Below are positions 41,139 to 49,031 of a DNA stretch of 64,000 nucleotides, piece by piece; position 1 is the stretch's first letter, and the number at the start of each line of letters is the position of its first letter. Source of the stretch: Sandaracinus amylolyticus. Lineage in GTDB: Bacteria; Myxococcota_A; Polyangia; Polyangiales; Sandaracinaceae. Below the pieces are notes generated by a model that was not told where the DNA came from, did not search any database, and saw only the letters and a list, made by a program, of their open reading frames with translations. Position numbers and translations under genes: made by a program. The stretch covers positions 744,001 to 808,000 of the forward strand of contig NZ_CP011125.1 in the NCBI RefSeq assembly GCF_000737325.1. Direction: 5' to 3'.

Positions 41139-41615
41139 TCAGCGGACCAACGCGGCGCGCACGATCTCGATCGCGTCGACGAGCTCCGCGCGCGTCGGCG
41201 CGCCGCCGCAGCGTGCAGTGAGCCACGCGCTCGCTTCGCGCGTGTCGTGGCAGTACTTGCGCACCAGCACGTCGTGGTGGCGGCGATGCGCGGTGGAGGC
41301 GACGTCGAGCACGGCCATCGCCCAGTCACCACCGCCTTCGATGACGAACGCGGAGCCGGCGAGCTCGGGCGCCGCGGCGACGATGCGATCGACCGCGATC
41401 TCGATGCTCTCCGGCGCCGGGATCGGCGCGCCGTGCTCGACGACGCTGATGATCCCGATCGGGCCGCCGCGCGCGGCATGGGCGACGACGATCTCGGCCG
41501 AGCGCTCGAGACGCTCACGCGTCGCGACGCCGGTCCAGACCATGATCACGACGCGGCCACAGGCTCCGAACGCGACGCTCTCGTCGGCCTCGATCAGCTC
41601 GGCAATCGTCCGCAC
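41139..41615 (-). CDS. Uncharacterised protein
   Basis: 158 residues from GTG 41615. A mixed alpha/beta sequence with a repeated pattern of hydrophobic strands (RVVIMVWTG, IGIISVVEHGAP, SAFVIEGGGDWAMAVLDVAS) and amphipathic helices, somewhat like STAS-type domains, but I cannot place it in a family. No signal peptide or membrane helix. The stop abuts the stop of the epimerase gene with no spacer. Confidence 0.6.
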   Translation of the reverse strand: MRTIAELIEADESVAFGACGRVVIMVWTGVATRERLERSAEIVVAHAARGGPIGIISVVEHGAPIPAPESIEIAVDRIVAAAPELAGSAFVIEGGGDWAMAVLDVASTAHRRHHDVLVRKYCHDTREASAWLTARCGGAPTRAELVDAIEIVRAALVR

Positions 41616-41668
41616 GGACCGCGATGTAGGCGCGGCGACGCGCCGCGCAGCAGGGTACCCTCCGCGCG

Positions 41669-42757
41669 ATGTCGAATCCGCTGCTCCTCTCGCCCGTGGT
41701 GCTCCGTCCCGGCGTCGTCGCGCCGAACCGCGTGTGGCTCGCGCCGCTGACGAACATGCAGAGTCATCCCGACGGGACGCTCTCGGACGACGAGCTCGCG
41801 TTCCTCGCGCGTCGTGCCGACGGTGGGTTCGGGCTGATCGAGACGTGCGCAGCGCACGTGTCGCAGGACGGCAAGGCGTGGCCGGGCGAGCTCGGTGTGC
41901 ACGACGATGCGATGGTGCCGGGGCTGCGGCGGCTCGCGGCGCGCATCAAGCAGGCGGGCGCGCTCGCCAGCGTGCAGCTGTTCCACGGAGGGCTGCGCGC
42001 GACTCCGTCGGTGAGCGGTGTGCCGACGTGGAGCGCGAGCGCGCACGAGGAGCCCGGCACGATCACGCCGCGCGCCGGGACCGAGGAGGACATCGCGCGG
42101 GTGATCGCGCACTTCGCGAGCGCTGCGCGTCGATGTGCGGAGGCGGGCTTCGACGCGATCGAGCTCCACGGCGCGCACGGATACCTGCTCTCGCAGTTCC
42201 TGAGCAGTGTCTACAACCGGCGCGCGGATCGGTGGGGCGGGCCGCTCGAGAACCGAGCGCGGCTGATCCGCGAGGTGCTGCGTGCGGTGCGCGCGGCGGC
42301 GCCGTCGTTGGTGCTCGCGGTGCGCTTGTCGCCGGAGGACTTCGGGCAGGCGAAGGGGATCGATCTCGACGAGACGATCGAGGTCGCGCGTTGGCTCGCG
42401 GCGGACGGGATGGAGGTGCTGCACCTGTCGTTGTGGCGGTCGGCGCTGACCACGAAGAAGCGACCGGAGTCGCACGCGACGACGCTCTTCCGCGAGGCGC
42501 TCGGAGCGCGCGTGAAGATCGTCGTCGCGGGGCAGATCTGGACGCGCGAGGAGGGCGAGGCGCAGCTCGCGAACGGCGCGGACGCGATCGCGCTGGGGCG
42601 ATCGGCGATCGCCAACCCGGAGTGGCCGCGCATCGTGCACGGGCTCGAGCAGGGCGAGCTGAGGACGCCGCCGGTCACCGAGGACGAGTTGCGCGCGCGC
42701 GCGCTGAGCGAGGGCTTCGTGCGCTACATGCGCAACTGGAAGGGGTTCGTCGCGTGA
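41669..42757 (+). CDS. NADH:flavin oxidoreductase, Old Yellow Enzyme family
   Basis: 362 residues. FMN-binding TIM barrel with PNRVWLAPLTN at the N terminus, and HGAHGYLLSQFLSSVYNRRA followed by DRWGGPLENR (about 170-200), which holds the paired active-site histidines and substrate pocket. The C-terminal phosphate-binding region reads GADAIALGRSAIANPEW. It reduces activated alkenes (enones, nitro compounds) using NAD(P)H. It lacks the Fe-S domain of 2,4-dienoyl-CoA reductases. Stop abuts the convergent neighbour (TGATCA). Confidence 0.92.
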   Translation: MSNPLLLSPVVLRPGVVAPNRVWLAPLTNMQSHPDGTLSDDELAFLARRADGGFGLIETCAAHVSQDGKAWPGELGVHDDAMVPGLRRLAARIKQAGALASVQLFHGGLRATPSVSGVPTWSASAHEEPGTITPRAGTEEDIARVIAHFASAARRCAEAGFDAIELHGAHGYLLSQFLSSVYNRRADRWGGPLENRARLIREVLRAVRAAAPSLVLAVRLSPEDFGQAKGIDLDETIEVARWLAADGMEVLHLSLWRSALTTKKRPESHATTLFREALGARVKIVVAGQIWTREEGEAQLANGADAIALGRSAIANPEWPRIVHGLEQGELRTPPVTEDELRARALSEGFVRYMRNWKGFVA

Positions 42758-43138
42758 TCAGGCCGCGCGGTCGAGGCCGCGATCGGTCTCGCTGAGCGCG
42801 CGATCGAGGAGCGCGAGAGCGAGCGCGATCGGGAGGCGCTCGGCGTCGGGATCCTCGGTCCAGCGCGCGTGGGCGATCCGGACGTGCTCGGCCGCGAGAC
42901 GCACGACGTGGTGCGCCGGAAGGAGCGCGGTGATGATCGCGAGGTCCTGGACGCGATCGTCGAGCTCGTGCCATGCGCGCTCGAGCTCGCCGCGGCCCGA
43001 GCGCGCGCAGCGATCGAACGCGTCGTACGCGGTGCGCACGGCGGTGCCCATCCTGCGAGCGCGCGCCTCGATGCGTGCGCGGTCGATCGTGTTGTGACTG
43101 TCGATGCCCCACCCGGTCATGTCTCGGGCGATGTGCAT
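42758..43138 (-). CDS. Uncharacterised small helical protein
   Basis: 126 residues from ATG 43138. Nearly all-alpha, rich in Ala, Arg and Glu, with no signal peptide or cysteine pattern and no family recognised. A longer frame reaches into the repeat cluster and is rejected. The stop codon touches that of the convergent flavin oxidoreductase gene. Codon usage supports it being real; no other evidence. Confidence 0.5.
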   Translation of the reverse strand: MHIARDMTGWGIDSHNTIDRARIEARARRMGTAVRTAYDAFDRCARSGRGELERAWHELDDRVQDLAIITALLPAHHVVRLAAEHVRIAHARWTEDPDAERLPIALALALLDRALSETDRGLDRAA

Positions 43139-43267
43139 GCGACGTGCCCTGGATGGTTGGCGCCGAGAACGCTGGATGCCGGGAGAGCACGTCCACGCGC
43201 GGATGGCGCGCGAGCGCCTCGCGTGTGCGACGCCGCGCGCGGCGGTGCCGCTGCGGGCGCGGTGGGG

Positions 43268-43473
43268 CCGTCCGTGGTTGAGTTTTGGGGGGGGCGGGTG
43301 GGGCGGGTTTCGGGCTGAAGCGGGCTTGCGCCGGCGCACTTTGCGGCCGACCGTGGTTGAACCGGCGTGGGCCGTTGGGGCCGCGTGTGGCTGAGAATTT
43401 CCGGTGTGCCTGAGCGGGCGGTTTCGGCAGTGCAGCGGTCCCGCCGGACGTCTCAGGACCGACCGTGCTCGAG
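43268..43473 (-). repeat. Core-repeat cluster E: degenerate copies, minus orientation
   Basis: CCGTCCGTGGTTGAG (43268-43282, one mismatch) and CCGACCGTGGTTGAA (43347-43361, one mismatch) are clear; CCGACCGTGCTCGAG (43459-43473) has two mismatches. Cores are about 79 and 112 bp apart. On the minus strand the first follows CAAAA. This is the only cluster between divergently transcribed genes and the only multi-copy one with no exact core, so it looks the most decayed. The 448-bp gap (43139-43586) holds nothing else I can identify. Confidence 0.75.
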
Positions 43474-43586
43474 CCCCGGCCTCCGCGGCAGCGCTGGTCG
43501 TCCGAGGTTCAGCCGACCACGGGCCCCATGTCCTCGGAACCGACTCTCGTGCACGCTGTCAGAGGCCGAACCGGCTGGGAGGTGCG

Positions 43587-44891
43587 ATGCATCGACGCTT
43601 CCTCGCGCTCGCGGTGGTGGTGTTGTCGCTCGCGCCCAGCGCCGCGCGCGCGCAGCTCCAACTCGTTCCGGAGCCGCCGCCGGAGGCAGCGTGGCCGCGC
43701 TTCGAGTGCGAAGACGGTACGTGTCCGCGAGCGGTCGGCGCGTTGCTCTCGTTCGCCGCGAACGGGCAGGTCGGGTTCTGCACTGCCGCATTGATCGCAC
43801 CGGACCGCATCGTAATCGCGGCGCACTGCGCTCCCGATGGCACGCCGGGACCGACGGCGTCGCTGCACTACTTCCTGCCGGACGAGCACGCGGTGACGCT
43901 CGCGTGGAGCGCCGTGACTGCGGTCGTCCACCGGGAAGACCGCAACGTGGGTGCCGACCACGCCGTGCTCCTGCTGCACCGTGAGATCGACGCGCCGCAT
44001 CTCGCGCTCGCGCGCGTTCCGCCCGCGCCGGAGGGGCGCTTCGACGTCGTGCGCGCGTCGCCGCATTCGGACGGAACCGTGTTCGTGCGTCGCGAGCAAT
44101 GTCTAGTGATGCCGCAGGCGCTCAGCGCGGACCGCATCGTGCCGTCCGCGATCGCGCGCATCGCTGGCTGCACGATCGTGCCGGGGAATTCGGGCTCGCC
44201 AATGCTCGATGATTCCGGACGGGTGGTTGCGGTCGTGAGCACTGGGTTGGCGCCGCCTGGTGTCGCGGTGTTGCTCGCACCGTGGTTGACCGGACCTGCG
44301 CCGTTCGTGGGCACCCTGTCCTCGCTCGCGTGCTTGCCGACCGACGTTGGGCCGGGCGCAGCTCCGGGAGCTTGCGTCGCGTGGAGCCGAACCCCGGACG
44401 GCGGGCTCGTCTCCTCCGCCGAGGCGCGCGACGCCGCGATCGACGTCCAGCGCGAGGCGCTCGCGGAGCGACTCCTCGAGTGGGAGCGCGCGGACGTCGC
44501 ATCGCGGGACCTCGTCGGCTGGGATCTGGACAGCCGAGTACGTGGCGATCGGACGTGGGCGCTTCCCGTTCCTGGGTGCCTCGATGTGGCGGAGCTCGAG
44601 CGCACCGGTCGAATCGACTCGCGCGGTCGGTTCCGTCTGAGCGTTCAGGTGCCGGCGTGGCAGGCGTCCGCGTTCGTGTTCGGGTTCGACCTGCGGATGG
44701 TTCCGATCACCGAGCGCGTCGGGTCGGTGTGGATGGATGTCACTGGCAGGTTCGACGAGGTTCGCGACATCGCGACGATCCGGGTGCGTGTGCGCGGAGC
44801 CCGCGTCTTCCGTCCCCGACGGGATGCGCACGTGCCGGCGTGCCGGGACGCGGAGGAGCCGCCGAGCGCGGTGCCGTCGAACGGCGTGTGA
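43587..44891 (+). CDS. Secreted trypsin-like serine protease
   Basis: 434 residues from ATG 43587 behind GGGAGG. Signal peptide ending APSAARAQ. Trypsin-fold catalytic triad: His in VIAAHCAPDG (about residue 73), Asp in NVGADHAVLLL (about 114), Ser in VPGNSGSPMLDDSG (about 197). A C-terminal region of about 190 residues with two cysteines (PGCLDVAEL and VPACRDAEE) has a beta-rich look and may be a binding domain. Substrate specificity cannot be assigned with confidence. Confidence 0.88.
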   Translation: MHRRFLALAVVVLSLAPSAARAQLQLVPEPPPEAAWPRFECEDGTCPRAVGALLSFAANGQVGFCTAALIAPDRIVIAAHCAPDGTPGPTASLHYFLPDEHAVTLAWSAVTAVVHREDRNVGADHAVLLLHREIDAPHLALARVPPAPEGRFDVVRASPHSDGTVFVRREQCLVMPQALSADRIVPSAIARIAGCTIVPGNSGSPMLDDSGRVVAVVSTGLAPPGVAVLLAPWLTGPAPFVGTLSSLACLPTDVGPGAAPGACVAWSRTPDGGLVSSAEARDAAIDVQREALAERLLEWERADVASRDLVGWDLDSRVRGDRTWALPVPGCLDVAELERTGRIDSRGRFRLSVQVPAWQASAFVFGFDLRMVPITERVGSVWMDVTGRFDEVRDIATIRVRVRGARVFRPRRDAHVPACRDAEEPPSAVPSNGV

Positions 44892-44945
44892 TCGCTTCGG
44901 GATCCGTCGCAAATCGACGACCCACGTTGAGTTGCGCGAGCAACA

Positions 44946-44961
44946 CCTGGCGGCCGCCAGG
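44946..44961. repeat. 16-bp perfect palindrome upstream of the transposase gene
   Basis: CCTGGCGGCCGCCAGG is a perfect palindrome, followed by GCGGCCGCC at 44961-44969. A near copy, CCTGGCGGCCGCCTGG, occurs at 13939-13954 inside core-repeat cluster B. It lies 90 bp before the RAYT-like start. Palindromes in this position could be recognised by the transposase; it may also be a chance GC-rich palindrome. Confidence 0.45.
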
Positions 44962-45050
44962 CGGCCGCCACCAGCTCCGCCATCGATCACGATGGAGCGC
45001 AGCATTTCTCTTCTCCAGCGCCCGGCTCAGTCGTTGCTCAGCGCGGCGGC

Positions 45051-45974
45051 ATGACACAGCCACGCATCGTCCTCCCAGGCGCCACCGTCTTGATCACGCG
45101 CCGCACCCTTCGTCGTCATCATCTCTTTCGCCCCGACGAGCAGATGCGGAGCCTGTTCGTTTACGCGCTCGCAGTGTCCGCGCGCAAACACGGGATCGTC
45201 GTCCACGTCGCGACGCTGATGAGCACGCACGAGCACCTCGTCGTCACCGACGTCGCCGGCGTTCTCCCGGATTTCCTGCGCGATCTGCATCGCTGGGTCG
45301 CGCTCGGGACGAAGGTCCTTCGCCGATGGGAGGGCCCGGTTTGGGATCACGAGCCCTCGTCGATCGTCGTGCTCCGTACGCGTGACGCGGTCGTGCAGAA
45401 GAGCGCCTATGCCATTGCGAATCCGGTGCTCGCCGGACTCGTGCGAGAAGCCCGAGAGTGGCCGGGAGTACAGACGCGACCTCGCGACATCGGACGCGGT
45501 GTGCTGAAGGCGCGTCGTCCGGCGATGTTCTTCGACCCAGAGAACGAGCAATGGCCGGAGTCGGTCGAGCTCGAGCTCAGCCCTTTCCCGAGCATCGCGG
45601 GCGGCTGGAGCGCCGAGGAGATGCGCCGAGCGATCGAGGAAGAGGTCGCGCGCCAAGAGCGCGAAGCGAGGGCCGAAGTCAGATCGCGAGGCGCCGCGTT
45701 CCTCGGTGCGCGTCGCTGTCAGTCGGTCGTGCCGCACAAGCGCGCTCGGAGCCACGAGCCAGTCCGGAAACGGAATCCGACCTTTGCCGTCGGTCGAGGC
45801 AGAGCGGCGGAGCTCCGCGAGGCGGTGCTCGAGCTTCGGGAGTTCCGGCGCGCGTATCACGACGCGATGTCGCGATGGCGTGCTGGCGATCGCGCCGTCA
45901 CGTTCCCGGCGGGGACGTGGTCGATGTCACGGACGCACGGTGTCGTGGTCGGTGCGGTGTCGCGCGCCGCTTGA
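45051..45974 (+). CDS. REP-associated-type (Y1_Tnp/RAYT-like) transposase
   Basis: 307 residues. The N-terminal domain matches Y1/IS200-like transposases found as single genes in Myxococcota: PRIVLPGATVLITRRTLRRH, LMSTHEHLVVTD (HXH metal motif, about residues 57-68), FLRDLHRWVALGTKV, and YAIANPVLAGLVREAREWPG with a candidate catalytic Tyr (about 123). The C-terminal part is charged and partly helical. No second transposase gene and no terminal repeats are seen, so this is a domesticated or single-copy element of RAYT type. A core-repeat copy lies 22 bp after its stop. Confidence 0.82.
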   Translation: MTQPRIVLPGATVLITRRTLRRHHLFRPDEQMRSLFVYALAVSARKHGIVVHVATLMSTHEHLVVTDVAGVLPDFLRDLHRWVALGTKVLRRWEGPVWDHEPSSIVVLRTRDAVVQKSAYAIANPVLAGLVREAREWPGVQTRPRDIGRGVLKARRPAMFFDPENEQWPESVELELSPFPSIAGGWSAEEMRRAIEEEVARQEREARAEVRSRGAAFLGARRCQSVVPHKRARSHEPVRKRNPTFAVGRGRAAELREAVLELREFRRAYHDAMSRWRAGDRAVTFPAGTWSMSRTHGVVVGAVSRAA

Positions 45975-45996
45975 GCAACTCGCGGGCGCTCAGAAC

Positions 45997-46011
45997 CCAC
46001 CGTGGTTGAGC
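45997..46011 (-). repeat. Single core copy F, between transposase and kynA genes
   Basis: CCCACCGTGGTTGAG has one mismatch to the core (minus orientation). It occupies most of the 51-bp gap between the convergent RAYT-like and tryptophan dioxygenase genes, 22 bp after the first stop and 14 bp before the second. Confidence 0.7.
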
Positions 46012-46025
46012 TCCGCCGCCCCTTC

Positions 46026-47141
46026 TTACTGCCCCACGCCCAACGTATACGCGTCCGGCGTCTCCACCGGCGGCAGCGCCTGCGCTCGGATCAACAGCGT
46101 CCGCACTGCCCAGACGTCGTGGAAGATGCGATACCGCAGCGCGGTCTGGTCCAGATAGTCCACACCGGCCGAGCCGCCGGTGCCCGTCCTCCGTCCGATC
46201 ACGCGCTCGACCATCCGCGCGTGCCGCTGCCGGAAGATCACGAACGCCTGCTCGATCGCGACGATCGCGTCGATCACCTCGCGCGGCCACGCGAGGAGCG
46301 GTAGCTCGCGATAGCTCTCGATGAACATCAACGCGGCGCGCACTCGCGCTCTCCGCGCGCGCTCTTCCTCCGGCGCGTCGACCGCCTCGAGGAATGCGCG
46401 CGCTCCGCCCACCTCTTTTTCATAGCGCGCTCGCAGTCGCTCCGCGTCGTGCGGCGTCAGCGCGTCGTGCATCGCGAGCTCCTGTGCGCGCCTCACCTCG
46501 CCGGCGTGCGCCTCCAGGTACTGCTCGACGAAGCGTTTCACCGTCTCCGCGTCACCCGCGCGGTCCGGAGTGCTCCCCTGGATGGGCGTCCGGAACAGCC
46601 ACTCGTCGAGCGCTTCCCTCAACGTCGGTCGGTCCGCGAGCCGCGCAGAAACGCGGCGAGACGCAGCGGACTCCGACCCATCCGGCGCCCGCAGCGCCTG
46701 CATGTACCCATGCTCGTGCCCGAGCGCGATCCGATCCGAGTCCCGCAGCCCCATCAGGATCTCGATCTCGCGCAGCTGCGCCGACTGGAAGCCGCTCGCG
46801 GGCGAGAGCTTGTCGCGGAACGCGAGATAGTCTCGCGTCGTCATCGTCTCCATGAGCGCGAAGTGCTGCGCGATGTGGTGGAACAAGAGCGCCATCCGAC
46901 GCAGCCCGCGCACCGCGCTCGCCAGCGACTGCTCGGGCACGCGCTCCTGCGCGAACAGTCCTCGCACCGACACCAGCTCGCGCAGCGCGAGCTTCAACCA
47001 GAGCTCGTCGATCTGGTGCACGGTGATGAAGAGCACCTCGTCGTTCGACAGCCCGGCGTCGCTCTCCTCGAGCCCGCCCTGGAGCGAAGTGATCTCCTCG
47101 ACCTTGATGTAGTCCCAGTACGTCGTCGCCTTGCGCGCCAT
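46026..47141 (-). CDS. kynA: Tryptophan 2,3-dioxygenase
   Basis: 371 residues from ATG 47141. Opens the indole ring of L-tryptophan with O2 to N-formylkynurenine, the first step of kynurenine breakdown. Signatures: TVHQIDELWLKLALREL with the distal His (about 41), SGFQSAQLREIE, HEHGYMQALR, and FRQRHARMVERVIGRRTGTG with the proximal heme His, continuing GGSAGVDYL. All are intact. It is longer than many bacterial versions, mainly in the middle. No other kynurenine gene adjoins it. Confidence 0.96.
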   Translation of the reverse strand: MARKATTYWDYIKVEEITSLQGGLEESDAGLSNDEVLFITVHQIDELWLKLALRELVSVRGLFAQERVPEQSLASAVRGLRRMALLFHHIAQHFALMETMTTRDYLAFRDKLSPASGFQSAQLREIEILMGLRDSDRIALGHEHGYMQALRAPDGSESAASRRVSARLADRPTLREALDEWLFRTPIQGSTPDRAGDAETVKRFVEQYLEAHAGEVRRAQELAMHDALTPHDAERLRARYEKEVGGARAFLEAVDAPEEERARRARVRAALMFIESYRELPLLAWPREVIDAIVAIEQAFVIFRQRHARMVERVIGRRTGTGGSAGVDYLDQTALRYRIFHDVWAVRTLLIRAQALPPVETPDAYTLGVGQ

Positions 47142-47221
47142 GTCGACCGACACCTGCCACGCGCGCCCGCGCACCACCAAGCGCACCGTGAGGCAACGCC
47201 GCGCGGTGCTAGAGATCACAC

Positions 47222-47392
47222 GTGGCCGTTCGCGTTCCGTCTCAGGCGAGCACGAAGTGGTGGATCCTTCTCGCCGCGGTGCTCGCCGCGCTCCTCACGT
47301 ACTGGCAGCACCGCGACGCGATCGAGCGCGCGCCCTCGCGTCCGCCCGCACCGCAGAGCGACTTCGTCGAGGTCGAGATCGTCGCCGAATGA
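47222..47392 (+). CDS. Small single-helix membrane protein (56 residues)
   Basis: GTG at 47222 opens a frame ending TGA 47390-47392. It encodes a short basic N terminus, one transmembrane helix (residues about 15-27, WWILLAAVLAALLTYW) and an Arg/Pro-rich then acidic tail (DFVEVEIVAE). Codon choice fits neighbouring genes. No ribosome-binding site is evident. It is divergent from kynA (start 47141) and 88 bp before the next plus-strand gene. Plausible but unsupported beyond composition. Confidence 0.5.
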   Translation: MAVRVPSQASTKWWILLAAVLAALLTYWQHRDAIERAPSRPPAPQSDFVEVEIVAE

Positions 47393-47480
47393 CACGCGTC
47401 GCGTCGCGACACCGAGTCGCCCGCGCGCATCACGCGCCGCGGACCTTTCGCAATCTGCGAGGGGACGATGTCGGATATCG

Positions 47481-48959
47481 ATGCCGACGTCGTCTCTCAT
47501 CTCTCGTTCCGCGCTGATCGTTCTGCTCGCCTCCGTCGCGCTCGCTCCAGCGCGCACGAGCGCGCAGGCGACGGCGATCCGCTCCGTGCGCACCGTGCTG
47601 GCGCCCTGGGATCGCGAAGGCACCGAGACCCTCGACGCGATGCGCGAGCTCACGCGCACCGCGCGCAGCGCGCCGACGCCCGAAGCGCGGCTCGAAGCGC
47701 GCTACCTCCGCGCGTCGATCGCGATTGATCTGCTGATCGCGAGCCAGCTCGGCGCCGAGCGCGCGATCCCCGTCGCGCGCATCGCCGACACCTTGGGCGT
47801 CGCCGAGCCCGAGCTCGAGCCGCACCTCCGCAGCGAGCTCGGTGCGGTCGTGTCGAGCGTCGCCTATCGCGATCCCGCGCGCGAGGCGCTCTCCGCGCTC
47901 GACCTGCGCGCCGCGATGGCGCGCGGAGATCGCGAGATCGACTGGTCGCGCCACCAGGGATCGCGCCGCGACCTGTTGCTCGTCGCCACCGCGACCGAGG
48001 CGCTCGGCATCTCCGGCGACCCCGCGCAGCTGCCTGCGTTCGCGCCCGAGCCGTGCGCGACGGCGACGCCGAGCACGCCCTGCAGCGCGCCGTGGACGTC
48101 GCTCGCGCCCGCATCGCGCCGAGAGCTCGCGTCGATGCTCGAGGTCAGCCGCGCGCTGAAGCGCATCGGAGATCGTGCGCGCGCGGGCGACCCGCTCTCC
48201 CGCGCGCTGCAGGATCGCGTCGCGCTCGCGACCGCGCGCCTCGAGACCACGACGCTCCACGCGATCCCTCGGCTCGAGCGCGACCGCGATCTCCTCGGCG
48301 GCGAAGACGGCGAGCCGGTGCGCGCATCGGTGATCGTCCTCGTCCGCCGACGCGAGGTGCGCGTCGCGTCGATGCCTCCGCTGCGCGTGCGCGACGGCGA
48401 GATCGTGCTTCCCGCCGACGCCGGTCGTGTGCTTCCCGAGAGCGACTCGGTGCGCCTGCCGTGGCGTTTCGCGGGCCCGCCGGCCGCGATCACCGAGGTC
48501 GCGCGGGCGGTCGGCGCGCACAGGCCCGACCGCCGCACCGTCGCCGTCGCAGTCGCGCCGCGCGTGCGTGCCGACGTGCTCGCGCGTGTTCTCGTCTCGG
48601 TCGCGGAGATCGCGCGCGGGCCGATCGCGCTCGTCCGGCGCGGTGCCGACGGAACCCTGCGAGGGGCGCCGATCACGATCGTGATGCACGATCGCGACGT
48701 CTCGCGCCGCGATCTCGTCGTGAACGTCGACTCGGGCAGGTACGCGCTCGCACGTCGCCAGCGACGAATCACGCTGCGCCTGCCCGACGTCCGCCCCCAG
48801 AGCGGCATCGGCTTCGGTCATCTCGACTCGCTCATCCAGCGCCTTCCGCACCAGCGCGTGGTCGTCGGCGCACGCCCGGACGTACCCGCGCGCGATCTTC
48901 TCGACGTTGCCTTCCGCGCGATCGTGGCGCACGACACGCTCGCCGTGCGCGTGCGCTAA
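47481..48959 (+). CDS. Uncharacterised exported protein
   Basis: 492 residues from ATG 47481. Signal peptide (SALIVLLASVALAPARTSAQ). Residues 30-230 are helical (Ala/Arg/Leu) and include a short disulfide-size loop (PCATATPSTPCSAP). Residues 240-490 are more beta-like with repeated Val-rich strands (ASVIVLVRRREVRVAS, RTVAVAVAPRVRADVLARVL). I recognise no family. It is 88 bp after a small membrane protein and 72 bp before an MFS exporter. Confidence 0.7.
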   Translation: MPTSSLISRSALIVLLASVALAPARTSAQATAIRSVRTVLAPWDREGTETLDAMRELTRTARSAPTPEARLEARYLRASIAIDLLIASQLGAERAIPVARIADTLGVAEPELEPHLRSELGAVVSSVAYRDPAREALSALDLRAAMARGDREIDWSRHQGSRRDLLLVATATEALGISGDPAQLPAFAPEPCATATPSTPCSAPWTSLAPASRRELASMLEVSRALKRIGDRARAGDPLSRALQDRVALATARLETTTLHAIPRLERDRDLLGGEDGEPVRASVIVLVRRREVRVASMPPLRVRDGEIVLPADAGRVLPESDSVRLPWRFAGPPAAITEVARAVGAHRPDRRTVAVAVAPRVRADVLARVLVSVAEIARGPIALVRRGADGTLRGAPITIVMHDRDVSRRDLVVNVDSGRYALARRQRRITLRLPDVRPQSGIGFGHLDSLIQRLPHQRVVVGARPDVPARDLLDVAFRAIVAHDTLAVRVR

Positions 48960-49031
48960 CGCGCTGCCACTGCGAACGTCGGCGCTGTACCACGCTGTCC
49001 AGTCGAGCCGTTGCGCCGAAGGCTCGTCGCG

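Noticed and set aside
43139-43586. Coding potential in the 448-bp gap before the protease gene
   Set aside because: Frames there contain core-repeat sequence and low-complexity Arg/Gly runs, without start context or homology.
44278-44292. ACCGTGGTTGA inside the protease gene, resembling the core
   Set aside because: Only 11 of 15 bases match, the sequence encodes part of the protein, and no A-rich lead-in or second copy is present.
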